Shown here: positions 26,975 to 35,621 of the stretch, one piece after another
Layout: each line of letters starts with the position of its first letter
Numbering within the stretch: position 1 is the stretch's first letter
Origin: Shimia gijangensis
GTDB taxonomy: Bacteria; Pseudomonadota; Alphaproteobacteria; Rhodobacterales; Rhodobacteraceae
Length of the DNA: 60,948 bases
Assembly (NCBI RefSeq): GCF_900142085.1
Contig: NZ_FQZQ01000024.1
Span: 1 to 60,948 of the forward strand
Direction of reading: 5' to 3'
Notes under the pieces: model-generated
Told to the model about the DNA's origin: nothing
The model's database searches: none
Seen by the model: the letters and a program-made list of their open reading frames with translations, nothing else
Program-made: the position numbers and the translations under genes

Positions 26975-28009
26975 ATGAACGACTCCCTACAACCACGCTC
27001 CGACCAAACTGCAAAACTTGCTGCGCGTGACTGGATCAAGAAACTGGCGCACTACCGCGAACCGGATCAGTTGCGCAGCGCGTTTGAGCTGGCGGTGAGC
27101 GTCGGACCATTCTTGGTGCTTTGGGCGCTGGCCTGGTGGTCGTTGTCGATCAGCTATTGGCTGACATTGGCGATATCGGTTGTGAATGCGTTGTTCCTGT
27201 TGCGGATGTTTGCCATTCAGCACGACTGCGGACACGGAGCGTTTTTCAAGAACCGCACAGTCAGTGACTGGGTTGGTCGCCTTTTGGGAGTGGCGACGCT
27301 GACACCTTATGATGTCTGGCGGCGCACCCATTCGGTTCACCACAGCACACACGGCAATCTGGACAAACGCGGCATGGGCGATATCCACACCAAAACCGTG
27401 ACGGAATACAACGCCCTGTCCTCATACGACCGCTTTATGTATCGTCTGTATCGCCACCCGATTACCTTGTTTGGCTTCGGCCCGAGTTACTTGTTCTTCC
27501 TGCAAAATCGTTTGCCTCTTGGCCTGATGGCTGGCGTCAAATACTGGGTCAGCGCGATGAGCACGAATATCGCGATTATTGGCGCTCTCATCCTGGTGTA
27601 TTACTTTGGTGGCTTGATGCCTTTGGTGCTGATTTTTGTGCCGTCCACATTGATCGCGGCCACTGCGGGCATGTGGCTGTTTTATGTGCAGCATCAGTTT
27701 GAAAACACCCAATGGGACCAGGACGAAGACTGGCAACTGCACGACGCCGCACTACACGGTAGCTCGTACTATCGCCTGCCAGCAGTCCTGCAATGGTTCA
27801 GCGCCAATATCGGCATCCACCACGTGCATCATCTGTACAGCCGCATCCCGTTTTACCGCCTGACCGAAGTCCTGAAGGATCACAAGGAACTGGCCGAGGG
27901 CAATCAGATGACCATTCGTGAAAGCCTGGCCAGCGCCAAACTGCATCTGTGGGACGAAAAAACCAAAAAACTGTTATCGTTTGCTCAGGCGCGCGCGCTT
28001 TACGGCTAG
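26975..28009 (+). CDS. fatty acid desaturase
   Basis: 344 residues, an integral membrane di-iron desaturase. Three histidine boxes are seen: HDCGH (in IQHDCGHGAFF), HSVHH (RRTHSVHHSTHG) and HHVHH (GIHHVHHLYSR). Hydrophobic segments lie around them. The pattern fits delta-12/omega-6-type or general acyl-lipid desaturases; position specificity cannot be told. It introduces double bases into acyl chains, probably for membrane fluidity. Gene stands alone with a 220-base upstream gap that holds no other gene. Confidence 0.88.
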   Translation: MNDSLQPRSDQTAKLAARDWIKKLAHYREPDQLRSAFELAVSVGPFLVLWALAWWSLSISYWLTLAISVVNALFLLRMFAIQHDCGHGAFFKNRTVSDWVGRLLGVATLTPYDVWRRTHSVHHSTHGNLDKRGMGDIHTKTVTEYNALSSYDRFMYRLYRHPITLFGFGPSYLFFLQNRLPLGLMAGVKYWVSAMSTNIAIIGALILVYYFGGLMPLVLIFVPSTLIAATAGMWLFYVQHQFENTQWDQDEDWQLHDAALHGSSYYRLPAVLQWFSANIGIHHVHHLYSRIPFYRLTEVLKDHKELAEGNQMTIRESLASAKLHLWDEKTKKLLSFAQARALYG

Positions 28010-28146
28010 TGGGCTGTAAGCCTTAATCTTTTTCGCCAAACGCCCAGAATCCTTCGTCAATTGACCAAGGTTCCCAGAGCAATTTCTGTCCTTAATCAAA
28101 CAATGCTTTACCTTCTGAACAACACGTACCAGGGGAGAGGTATTGC

Positions 28147-29592
28147 ATGAGACAATCAGGAATTTTGGAAACTGTTTGGGCCGGAGTCGCTGCTGTGGCG
28201 CTGATGGCCACAACGGCATTTGCCGAGGCGCCACCAGTTGGTGAGCCGTCTACGGACGACGATATTGCAGCCGCACTGACCGGCGGCGTGCCGATGGGCC
28301 GCTGGAAAGAGGGTCTGACATTTGAAGGCATCAGCCCACAACCATGGTTGAGAAGTGCGGCCAACTGGTTCCCCGGAACGGAAGACGTTCAGCCAAACGA
28401 AATGCGCATCATCTTTATGGGGTCAGCACCGTTTATCCGCCCCGGACAGATGAACACTGCGATCCTTGTTGAGCTGGGCAACGGCAAAATTTTCATGTTC
28501 GACATTGGTGAAGGCTCGCCCGCCAACATCATTGCCGGTGGTTATGCGCTGAACCAGATCTCAGATGTCTTTATCAGCCACCTGCACGTCGACCACTTTG
28601 GTGGCCTGCCCTATCTGTGGATGTTTGGCACCTGGGCTGGCGGCTGGCACGAGCAGCTGACAGTACACGGACCGTCGGGGCGCACCGAAGAATATGGCAC
28701 CGCGACCATGGTCGAAGGCATGAAGATGATGACCGGCTGGCACCGCGACGCGTTCAGCGTGTTCCCGGTTGGCAAAGGCTGGGACATCGAAGTCAACGAA
28801 TTTGATTTCCGCGATAATGGCGGCGTCGTCTATGAAGAAGATGGCGTTCGGGTCATTCACTGGCAACGGAGCCACGCCAAAGATGGCGCGTCGGGTTATC
28901 GTCTCGACTGGAACGGCATGTGTTTTATCTGGACCGGTGATGGCCGTCCGAACATGATCGACATTCCTTATGCCAAAGGCTGCGATGTCTTTGTCACTGA
29001 ACAACAGCAGGAAATTCTCGAGATTTCATCAGGCGTACAAGGCGTGCCACCGTTCCTTGGTCGCTACACCGTGGATACACACCACACCCCAAGCTATGCC
29101 GCGGGCTATATCGCCAATCTGGTACAGCCACGGCTCTTGATGAACACTCACATGAGCTATGACCCCTATCAGATTGAAGAAACCGTTGCGGAAATTCGCG
29201 AGCACTGGAAAGGGCCCTATCATTTTGGTGCGCCGGACGGGATCGTTGTGAACGTGACCAAGGATCAGATCTGGGTGCGTGAAGGCATTCTGCCGCGTTT
29301 CCCGAACAGCCGTGCACCGCAGTTTGATTTCTCGAACGGACAGCTCGTGGTTCCGCATCCGCCGCATGCACGCGAGGATATTCAGGAGCCATACGTTCGC
29401 GATATGGAAATCGACCCCAAGCTTTACTACCCCGAGGGTTACCATCCTGAACTGTTGACGGAGTGGCCCGTGGACGGTGATCTGATTGTGCCGCTGGACA
29501 AAGTGCCGCCTTCCTTGAGCAACAGCATGGGTGCCGCATGGCGTTTGCGTGAAGCGAACCAGAAGGTTTTGAAAGAGCAAAGCGGTAACTAA
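28147..29592 (+). CDS. exported MBL-fold metallo-hydrolase
   Basis: 481 residues. A signal peptide (ending TTAFA before EAPP) targets the periplasm. The metal site HLHVDHFGG matches the HxHxDH motif, with further ligands likely in VIHWQRSHAKDG and WTGDGRP. The second half (YTVDTHHTPSYAAGYIANL) resembles the large metallo-hydrolases annotated as GntH in guanitoxin gene sets. That name marks similarity; there is no other guanitoxin gene here. It follows the desaturase gene with a 137-base gap and AGGGGAG upstream. Substrate unknown. Confidence 0.82.
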   Translation: MRQSGILETVWAGVAAVALMATTAFAEAPPVGEPSTDDDIAAALTGGVPMGRWKEGLTFEGISPQPWLRSAANWFPGTEDVQPNEMRIIFMGSAPFIRPGQMNTAILVELGNGKIFMFDIGEGSPANIIAGGYALNQISDVFISHLHVDHFGGLPYLWMFGTWAGGWHEQLTVHGPSGRTEEYGTATMVEGMKMMTGWHRDAFSVFPVGKGWDIEVNEFDFRDNGGVVYEEDGVRVIHWQRSHAKDGASGYRLDWNGMCFIWTGDGRPNMIDIPYAKGCDVFVTEQQQEILEISSGVQGVPPFLGRYTVDTHHTPSYAAGYIANLVQPRLLMNTHMSYDPYQIEETVAEIREHWKGPYHFGAPDGIVVNVTKDQIWVREGILPRFPNSRAPQFDFSNGQLVVPHPPHAREDIQEPYVRDMEIDPKLYYPEGYHPELLTEWPVDGDLIVPLDKVPPSLSNSMGAAWRLREANQKVLKEQSGN

Positions 29593-29618
29593 GCCTCGTT
29601 TGCAAATCAGACCAATGC

Positions 29619-29648
29619 AAGGCTCGCCCCGTAGGGCGGGCCTTTTTT
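29619..29648 (+). terminator. intrinsic terminator after the MBL gene
   Basis: The stem ggctcgccc/gggcgggcc (one mismatch) with a GTA-type loop is followed by six T residues, 27 bases beyond the stop. Confidence 0.88.
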
Positions 29649-29740
29649 GTGGGCGAACACGCATTTGGCACGTTTTCACATGACCGTGGCACGAACTAAA
29701 ATGGTAAAAACGATATGTGCCCCCATTTCTTATTCAACAG

Positions 29741-29878
29741 CAACGAAGGGTGCTCTGGAAACTTCCTCCCTCGCCAGAGCACCTGACATGCAGTTACCCC
29801 GGTCTTTCCAATTCACCGGGCTTACCTTTACAAGAGCGGTTCGGGGTCCTGTCCCTTCGTCGAACCGCTCTTTTTTCT
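29741..29878 (+). ncRNA. candidate trans-acting small RNA, three hairpins
   Basis: Three hairpins in a row in a 400-base gene-free gap. H1: ggtgctctgg/ccagagcacc (29749-29758, 29774-29783), a perfect 10-bp stem with a 15-base loop containing CTTCCTCCC (29762-29770), complementary to Shine-Dalgarno sequences. H2: cccggt/accggg (29798-29803, 29815-29820). H3: agagcggttcg/cgaaccgctct (29833-29843, 29861-29871), followed by six T, an intrinsic terminator. Alphaproteobacterial sRNAs such as AbcR and the cuckoo/CcsR group carry loops of this kind. The 5' end is not fixed; no strong promoter was seen. The only open frames across it are short and lack ribosome sites. Confidence 0.7.
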
Positions 29879-29991
29879 TTCAAACAAACGCTGGATCCTC
29901 TGTGCAAGACTGCACAAGCGTCGCGCTGAACGCCCCCTATCCTGCGCCCTGAAATTTAGGGTATGCTGGGGCAACAGGACGGGAGAAAACC

Positions 29992-30576
29992 ATGCGCAAA
30001 ATTCAAACCCAGGGCGTTCATCACATCACTCTGAACGGTGCCGACCGGCAAACGTCGATTGATTTCTGGGAAGGTGTGCTGGGCATGCCGTTCATCTTTG
30101 ACCAGCCAAATCTGGACAACCCCAACGAAGGCCATCTGTATTTTGATCCCGGCGACGGGCGACTGATCACCATCTTCACCGACGAGACCCGAAAGGTGGA
30201 TTCATCCGCCAACCCACGCGATCCAGGCACCGTGCATCATATTGCCTTTAACGTGTCACATGCATCGTTGATGCAGGCGATTGAGCGGCTGGATGACCGA
30301 GGCGTCGCCCACACCAAGATCAAGGATCGCGGCTTTATGGATTCGATCTATTTTCGCGATCCATTGGGCCTGACAATTGAGCTGGCCTCCTACCGGTTCG
30401 AACCTCCGGTGGGCTGCACCCATGCCGATGTAATGATCCGGGCGCATCGGATGCGGGTTGCTGCTGGTGATTACAACATCCAAGAAGTGCATTTGGCCGA
30501 TGCTATTGAGGCCTTGGTCGAAGAGCGTCAGGGGTCACTTTCCAAAGATCGTTCTGCAAAAAACCCTTACGCGTGA
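29992..30576 (+). CDS. VOC family protein (glyoxalase/dioxygenase fold)
   Basis: 194 residues. It begins KIQTQGVHHITLNG (first metal His) and has HLYFDPGDG, PGTVHHIAFNV (second His) and DPLGLTIELAS (metal Glu), the paired beta-alpha-beta-beta-beta modules of the vicinal oxygen chelate superfamily. A GGGAGAAAACC ribosome site precedes ATG 29992. Reaction unknown; ring-cleaving dioxygenase or lyase are possible. It is convergent with the SDR gene. Confidence 0.83.
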   Translation: MRKIQTQGVHHITLNGADRQTSIDFWEGVLGMPFIFDQPNLDNPNEGHLYFDPGDGRLITIFTDETRKVDSSANPRDPGTVHHIAFNVSHASLMQAIERLDDRGVAHTKIKDRGFMDSIYFRDPLGLTIELASYRFEPPVGCTHADVMIRAHRMRVAAGDYNIQEVHLADAIEALVEERQGSLSKDRSAKNPYA

Positions 30577-30627
30577 TGAACGGCATCCGGGCTTTGGCCT
30601 ATGGAGCGACCTTTCCACACGACAGCC

Positions 30628-31323
30628 TCAGACGTGACGGGTCAAACCACCGTCGACGCGCCAGTTCTGGCCGGTAACATAGCTGCCTTCCCCGGCAAGA
30701 TACGACACCAGAGACGACACCTCGGAGGCGGCGCCATAGCGCCCCATCGGAATACGCGCCTTGCGATCTTCGGTTTCGGGCAGTGAGTCAATAAAGCCGG
30801 GCAGGATGTTGTTCATCCGCACATTGTCGGGCGCAAATTTGTCTGCGAACAGCTTGGTGAAACTTGCCAGGCCGGCACGAAAAACGCCGGATGTCGGAAA
30901 CAATGGGTCTGGCTCAAACGCGGCGAAAGTTGAGATATTGATGATCGCGCCACCGCCTTGGGCCGCCATGATTGGCGCAACGAGTCGGGATGGGCGGATC
31001 ACGTTCATCAGATACACATCCATGCCCAGATGCCAGTCTTCATCACTGATCTGCATGATGTCACCCTTTGGGCCATGGCCTGCCGAGTTCACCAGAACAT
31101 CCACACGGCCCCATTTTGCCATCGCGGCGTCAACCAAAGCCTGTAGATCTTCTCCTATCAAATTTGACCCTGTGACACCGACACCGCCAAGGTCGTCGGC
31201 CAATGCCTGGCCTTTGCCAGACGACGACAAGATCGCCACGTCAAACCCATCAGCATGCAGTCTGCGTGCTGCATCGGCGCCCATACCGCTGCCTCCTGCG
31301 GTGATGATTGCGACTTTGCTCAT
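30628..31323 (-). CDS. SDR family protein with altered catalytic motif
   Basis: 231 residues from ATG 31323, chosen because AGGAG is seven bases before it; the ATG at 31329 is only one base from the site. The cofactor motif is ITAGGSGMG, then LVNSAGHGP and the NNILPGFIDS loop. Aligned by spacing, the usual Ser, Tyr and Lys fall on Thr (IST), Ser (PTSGVF) and Arg (FRAGL), so the classical YxxxK is missing. A set of SDR proteins keeps this SxxxR pattern, so it is likely a family feature. Divergent from the LysR gene, which may control it. Confidence 0.85.
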   Translation of the reverse strand: MSKVAIITAGGSGMGADAARRLHADGFDVAILSSSGKGQALADDLGGVGVTGSNLIGEDLQALVDAAMAKWGRVDVLVNSAGHGPKGDIMQISDEDWHLGMDVYLMNVIRPSRLVAPIMAAQGGGAIINISTFAAFEPDPLFPTSGVFRAGLASFTKLFADKFAPDNVRMNNILPGFIDSLPETEDRKARIPMGRYGAASEVSSLVSYLAGEGSYVTGQNWRVDGGLTRHV

Positions 31324-31424
31324 ATCCATACTCCTTGAATTGTTGCCGCCAATCTAAGGTCCGCCACCCTTCATGACCAATCATGTTTCTTGCTCCTAGA
31401 CTGTAGAAAAGTTACTGTCTGAAA

Positions 31425-32276
31425 ATGAGAAAACCCGCCCTTAACGCGCTGCGAATGTTTGATGCCGCGGCCCGGCACGGAAATTTCCGTCTGGCCGCCG
31501 AAGAACTGTATCTGACGCAGGGCGCGGTGGCGCAACAGGTGCGCAAACTCGAAGCGGACCTGGATCAAGCTTTGTTTAGTCGCCTGCCCCGAGGGCTGGC
31601 ACTAACCGAAGCAGGTGCCCGTTATCATCAGGATATTCGTAAGGCATTGGATTTGATTGACCGTGCGACAGAGGCTTTGCGACCGAACCAAACAACAGTC
31701 ACATTATCGGTACCGCCATCGCTGGCGTCAAAATGGCTGGTACCGCGCCTTGGAGATTTTGCGGCGCACCACCCTGACCTGACGTTGGATCTGCGCGCAA
31801 GCGAACGGCTCACGGATTTTGAACGCGAAAAGGTCGATCTGGTGATCCGTCAAGGCGCAAGTCCTTCGGTTTCGGGACTGGTCACCCGGACTTTGGCCCC
31901 TTTACATCTGTGTGCTGTCGCCAACCCCAGCCTGGTTGCGCAATCCCAGAGCGCCCTTTCACTGACTGAATTGGCAAACTGGCCCCTTATCGAAGATGGT
32001 CATCGCCATTGGACAAATCTGTTCAAGAGCCAATCCATACCGTCACCGCAGATTTCACTTAGTTTCAACCAGACCGCTTTGGCAATCGACGCGGCGATTT
32101 CAGGCCAAGGCATTGCAATCGTTCCCCGGCTTCTGGTGCACGACCCTCTCAACGCTGACATTCTGAGCGAGATTTGGCAGGCTCCAAACACACCGGATGC
32201 CTACCACCTCTTGCATCCTGACCACCCTCACCCAGCGCGTGACAAAGTGGTTGGCTGGTTGCTCGGCCAAGCCTGA
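31425..32276 (+). CDS. LysR-type regulator, GcvA-like
   Basis: 283 residues. The N-terminal winged HTH is clear: LNALRMFDAAARHGNFRLAA and LYLTQGAVAQQVRKLE, close to GcvA/AmpR types. The remainder is the effector-binding domain (VTLSVPPSLASKWLVPRLG and FEREKVDLVIRQG). It is divergent from the SDR gene across 100 bases, so the SDR is its likely target. No ribosome site is obvious. Its stop is followed 17 bases later by a structured repeat. Confidence 0.9.
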   Translation: MRKPALNALRMFDAAARHGNFRLAAEELYLTQGAVAQQVRKLEADLDQALFSRLPRGLALTEAGARYHQDIRKALDLIDRATEALRPNQTTVTLSVPPSLASKWLVPRLGDFAAHHPDLTLDLRASERLTDFEREKVDLVIRQGASPSVSGLVTRTLAPLHLCAVANPSLVAQSQSALSLTELANWPLIEDGHRHWTNLFKSQSIPSPQISLSFNQTALAIDAAISGQGIAIVPRLLVHDPLNADILSEIWQAPNTPDAYHLLHPDHPHPARDKVVGWLLGQA

Positions 32277-32292
32277 GTTTTCACATTTTCCA

Positions 32293-32347
32293 AAATACTC
32301 TGGGGTGAATTGGGTCGATCCGACCCAAGAGGGGCAAAGCCCCTTTT
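32293..32347 (+). repeat. structured 3' element, copy A
   Basis: Parts in order: aaatactctggggtga (32293-32308), a perfect hairpin ttgggtcg/cgacccaa (32310-32328), a ggggc/gcccc hairpin (32331-32343) and TTTT. It starts 17 bases after the LysR stop. A second copy at 60739 shares the 16-base box at 15 of 16 positions and the second G+C box, but has a different stem. It may also terminate transcription. Confidence 0.7.
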
Positions 32348-32378
32348 CCCCCAGGAAAAACCGTGCCAACGTTCCGCC

Positions 32379-33317
32379 ATGACACATGTGATCCAGAGTT
32401 CCGATGGCACTGCCATTAGCCGCTTTGCCTTTGGGGCAATGCAATTTGGTGATGCCGCCGATGAACGCGACTCACAAGCTTTGTTCGACGCCTGCCTTGG
32501 CGCGGGCATCACCCATTTCGACACAGCCCATGTTTATACCGAAGGCCGCTCTGAAGAGATTCTGGGCCGTCTGGCAAAACCACACCGCGACCGGCTCGTG
32601 ATTGCCACCAAGGCGGGGTACACCGGCGGGGCCGGGTCACAAAACCTGCGCGCGCAATTTGATATGTCCCGCAAACGACTGGGCATGGATCATGTCGATA
32701 TCCTGTATCTGCATCGCTTTGATCCTGACACGCCCCTTGTCGAGACACTCGACACATTTGCTGCACTGAAATCCGAAAAGCTGATCTCATACGTTGGTCT
32801 TTCAAACTTTGCAGCATGGCAAGTGATGAAAGCCGTGGGTCTGGCCGAGGCGCGTGGGCTGACGATTGACATTCTGCAACCCATGTACAGCCTTGTGAAG
32901 CGACAGGCCGAGGTGGAGCTTTTGCCGATGGCGGCCGATCAGGGTATCGCAATTGCGCCCTATTCGCCGCTTGGCAGTGGGCTTTTGACCGGCAAGTACA
33001 GACGGGCCAACGCCACGGGGCGGCTGGCTTCGGATCAGCGTTATGCCGCGCGCTACGGATTGGACTGGATGCATGAAACAGCCAGCGGACTGGCCGCGGT
33101 TGCTGCGGAAATCGGGTGTCATCCGGCGACCCTTGCCGTGGCATGGGCCGCCCGCCATCCATCTGCTCCGATGCCCATTTTGTCCGCGCGCAATGTTGCT
33201 CAGCTGATGCCATCCCTGGCGGCAGTGACGTTTGAGATGTCCGACGCTCTGTATGACCGTCTGGCACATCTGTCACCGACTCCCCCACCTGCAACAGACA
33301 GGATTGAAGAAGCATGA
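32379..33317 (+). CDS. aldo/keto reductase
   Basis: 312 residues from ATG 32379. A (beta/alpha)8 NADPH-dependent oxidoreductase: Asp and Tyr of the tetrad in FDTAHVYTEGRSEE, Lys in VIATKAGY, His in ILYLHRFDPDTP, and the cofactor region APYSPLGSGLLTGKYR. The open frame starts upstream but the extension overlaps the repeat element. It overlaps the FAD oxidoreductase by four bases, heading a three-gene unit. Substrate unknown. Confidence 0.88.
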   Translation: MTHVIQSSDGTAISRFAFGAMQFGDAADERDSQALFDACLGAGITHFDTAHVYTEGRSEEILGRLAKPHRDRLVIATKAGYTGGAGSQNLRAQFDMSRKRLGMDHVDILYLHRFDPDTPLVETLDTFAALKSEKLISYVGLSNFAAWQVMKAVGLAEARGLTIDILQPMYSLVKRQAEVELLPMAADQGIAIAPYSPLGSGLLTGKYRRANATGRLASDQRYAARYGLDWMHETASGLAAVAAEIGCHPATLAVAWAARHPSAPMPILSARNVAQLMPSLAAVTFEMSDALYDRLAHLSPTPPPATDRIEEA

Positions 33318-34390
33318 TTGATTTTCTTGTCATTGGCGGCGGGATCGCCGGAACGTCGACGGCAGCGCGTTTGGCGCCCTTGGGCAAAACGGTGCTGTTA
33401 GAACGGGAAACGTCGTTGGGGTATCATGCCTCCGGTCGCTCCGCCGCGTTGTTTGAAGCCAATTATGGATTGGAGTCGACGGTGGCTCTTTCGGCTGCCA
33501 GTGCGGATTTCCACGCCAATGCACATGGGGGTTTTCTAAGCCCGCGCGGGCTTATGCTGGTGGCCAAAACCTCAGAGAAAGATGATTTTCCGCGCGCTTG
33601 CAAAGACCTGAACATGGAGCCTATTGCGCTGGATCACGCCTTTGACATGGTGCCCGTTCTGGACCCGGATGTTGTGGGCTATGCCGCCTATCACGAGGCG
33701 GCGCATGACGTGGACACCGAGCGCGAGATTCAGACGTTTGCGAAACTGACCCGCGCGGAGGGTGGCGAAGTTTTGACCGGCCAAACCGTGACAGCCATCC
33801 GACGCACTGACAGCGGATGGATCGTGACTGCAAATGGGACCGATTTTGAGTCACGGATGGTCTTTAACGCCTCGGGTGCATGGGTGGATGAGATTGCAAA
33901 AATGGCAGGGATCACGCCATTGGGCTTTACTCCGCTGCGCCGCTCCATGGCCCGCATTCCGGCCCCCGGAGGGCATGATGTTTCAAAGTGGCCCATGATG
34001 TTGGGCGTGCGCGAAGACTGGTACGCCAAGCCGGACGCGGGCAAACTGCTGGTGTCCCCGTCGGAAGAACACCTTCAGGAACCGCATGACGCCTGGCCGG
34101 ATGATATGGTTCTGGCCGAGGGTCTGGCGCGGTATGAAGAAGTCGTGACAGAACCGGTGACGCGGCTTGAACATAGCTGGGCCGGGCTGCGCACGTTTTC
34201 GCCTGACCGAAATTTGGTGCTGGGACCGTCTGTGGACGACGGATCATTCTTTTGGGTTTCCGGACAGGGCGGTTATGGTTTTCAAACCGGCCCGGCAGCC
34301 TCGCAATTGGTTGCGGATTTAGTATCGGGCGTCGCGTCCGTGCTCGATGCCAAGACATTGGCCGCACTTGATCCTGCGCGGTTTGCCTGA
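33314..34390 (+). CDS. FAD-dependent oxidoreductase (DAO family)
   Basis: 358 residues. The dinucleotide-binding start is FLVIGGGIAGTSTAARLAPL, with GYHASGRSAALFE following and a C-terminal FFWVSGQGGYGFQTGPA, as in D-amino-acid oxidases and glycine/sarcosine oxidases. No membrane segment. It overlaps the aldo/keto reductase gene by four bases and the DUF938 gene by one (TGATG). Probably oxidises an amine or 2-hydroxy acid; the exact substrate cannot be read. Confidence 0.87.
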   Translation: MIDFLVIGGGIAGTSTAARLAPLGKTVLLERETSLGYHASGRSAALFEANYGLESTVALSAASADFHANAHGGFLSPRGLMLVAKTSEKDDFPRACKDLNMEPIALDHAFDMVPVLDPDVVGYAAYHEAAHDVDTEREIQTFAKLTRAEGGEVLTGQTVTAIRRTDSGWIVTANGTDFESRMVFNASGAWVDEIAKMAGITPLGFTPLRRSMARIPAPGGHDVSKWPMMLGVREDWYAKPDAGKLLVSPSEEHLQEPHDAWPDDMVLAEGLARYEEVVTEPVTRLEHSWAGLRTFSPDRNLVLGPSVDDGSFFWVSGQGGYGFQTGPAASQLVADLVSGVASVLDAKTLAALDPARFA

Positions 34391-35049
34391 TGCCGCGCCG
34401 TCTGAACCTGCCTGATACGGCCTCGGTGGCGCAAGCAACTGAGGATGGTCGCATGTTTGCACCTTCTGCCGCGCGCAATGCCGAGGCCATTGTGGCCCTG
34501 GTGTGTGACCGCGCACCAGAACAAGGTCGGGCGTTGGAGATTGCCAGCGGAACAGGTCAGCATGTGGTGCAACTGGCCAAAGCACGGCCCGGTCTGCACT
34601 GGCAGCCCAGCGAAGTCGACGCGGCCCGGAGGGCCAGCATTGATGTGTATGTCGCTGAGGCCGGGTTGAAAAACATTTCTCCTGCCACGGACCTCGATGC
34701 AACAGCACACGGATGGCATGCCGACCATGGCGGTCAGGATTTCATCATGCTGGTGAACCTGTTGCATCTGATCTCGGAAGGTGAGGCGCGGGTTCTTGTC
34801 AACGAAGCCGCAGGCGCCTTGTCATCTGGCGGCACCTTGATGATCTATGGCCCCTTCATGCGCGATGACGCGATGATCAGCGAGGGCGATGCAAGTTTTC
34901 ACGCAAGCCTGCAGGCGCAAGACCCAGAGATCGGCTACAAAAGCGACTTTGACGTGCTGGACTGGGCAGTCGCTGCAGGTCTGGAGTTTGCGGATATGGT
35001 CGAAATGCCCGCCAACAATCTCGCGATTATCTTGCGCAAGCCTGCTTAA
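34390..35049 (+). CDS. DUF938 protein, SAM-methyltransferase-like
   Basis: 219 residues. The N-terminus has FAPSAARNAEAI and the SAM-binding-like ALEIASGTGQHVVQLA (motif I), then WQPSEVD and LVNLLHLISE, all typical of DUF938. The fold is that of class I methyltransferases but activity is unproven. Third gene of the overlapping unit. Confidence 0.85.
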   Translation: MPRRLNLPDTASVAQATEDGRMFAPSAARNAEAIVALVCDRAPEQGRALEIASGTGQHVVQLAKARPGLHWQPSEVDAARRASIDVYVAEAGLKNISPATDLDATAHGWHADHGGQDFIMLVNLLHLISEGEARVLVNEAAGALSSGGTLMIYGPFMRDDAMISEGDASFHASLQAQDPEIGYKSDFDVLDWAVAAGLEFADMVEMPANNLAIILRKPA

Positions 35050-35221
35050 GTCCCCCCAAGGCTCTCGCCCTTTGTTTTGACATCCAAAATGTCGCAAAGG
35101 TTGGGCGTGGCCTCGCTACGCTCGGTAAGGCAGAACAAATTCCAAAAAACTGATCTTTGTCAAGGAATCGCCTTTTGAACCGTGTTCTGAGGAGGTAATT
35201 CACATTCAAGGAGCAAGATGT

Positions 35222-35560
35222 ATGAGTTGGAATGACAAGCTGAACGATACCCGCAATCAACTTCGCGGGCTGAACAAAGCCATCCCCGATGCCACGCGGG
35301 CATTTGGGGGCTTGGGAAAAGCCGTCAAAGAAGGTGGCGTTCTGGACTTTAAGACCAAAGAGTTCATCGCGTTGGGAATTGCGGTCGCGGATCGCTGCGA
35401 AGCCTGTATCGTGTTGCATATTGCTGCGCTCGTCAAAGCGGGCGCAACCCGTGATGAGGTCGGTGACGTTCTTGCGATGACCATCCAAATGGGGGGCGGA
35501 CCGTCGATGATGTATGCCGCCAAGGCAATGGAATGTTTTGAAGAACTGTCTGCTGGTTGA
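35222..35560 (+). CDS. carboxymuconolactone decarboxylase-family protein (AhpD-like)
   Basis: 112 residues. The redox core ADRCEACIVLHIAAL shows the CxxC-x3-H arrangement of AhpD-type peroxidatic disulfide proteins, followed by EVGDVLAMTIQMGGGPS, the CMD helix. Likely a small antioxidant or thiol-dependent enzyme; partner unknown. AAGGAGCAAG precedes ATG 35222. Confidence 0.88.
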   Translation: MSWNDKLNDTRNQLRGLNKAIPDATRAFGGLGKAVKEGGVLDFKTKEFIALGIAVADRCEACIVLHIAALVKAGATRDEVGDVLAMTIQMGGGPSMMYAAKAMECFEELSAG

Positions 35561-35580
35561 GCCGGGACCCTCGGCAGTCT

Positions 35581-35604
35581 ACATAGGGGGTAACGCCCCT
35601 ATGT
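35581..35604. promoter_or_regulatory. perfect inverted repeat before the EF-hand gene
   Basis: acatagggg/cccctatgt with a 6-base loop lies 18 bases before the EF-hand ATG (35622) and 20 bases after the AhpD-like stop. With no T-run it is not a standard terminator; it could be an operator, or it could hide the ribosome site. Confidence 0.55.
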
Positions 35605-35621
35605 TCCCCGAAAGGAAACTC

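Noticed and set aside
29666..29681. TGGCACG resembling a sigma-54 -24 element before the candidate sRNA
   Set aside because: The -12 GC is missing at the required spacing (TTTT then CACAT), so it does not fit the consensus.
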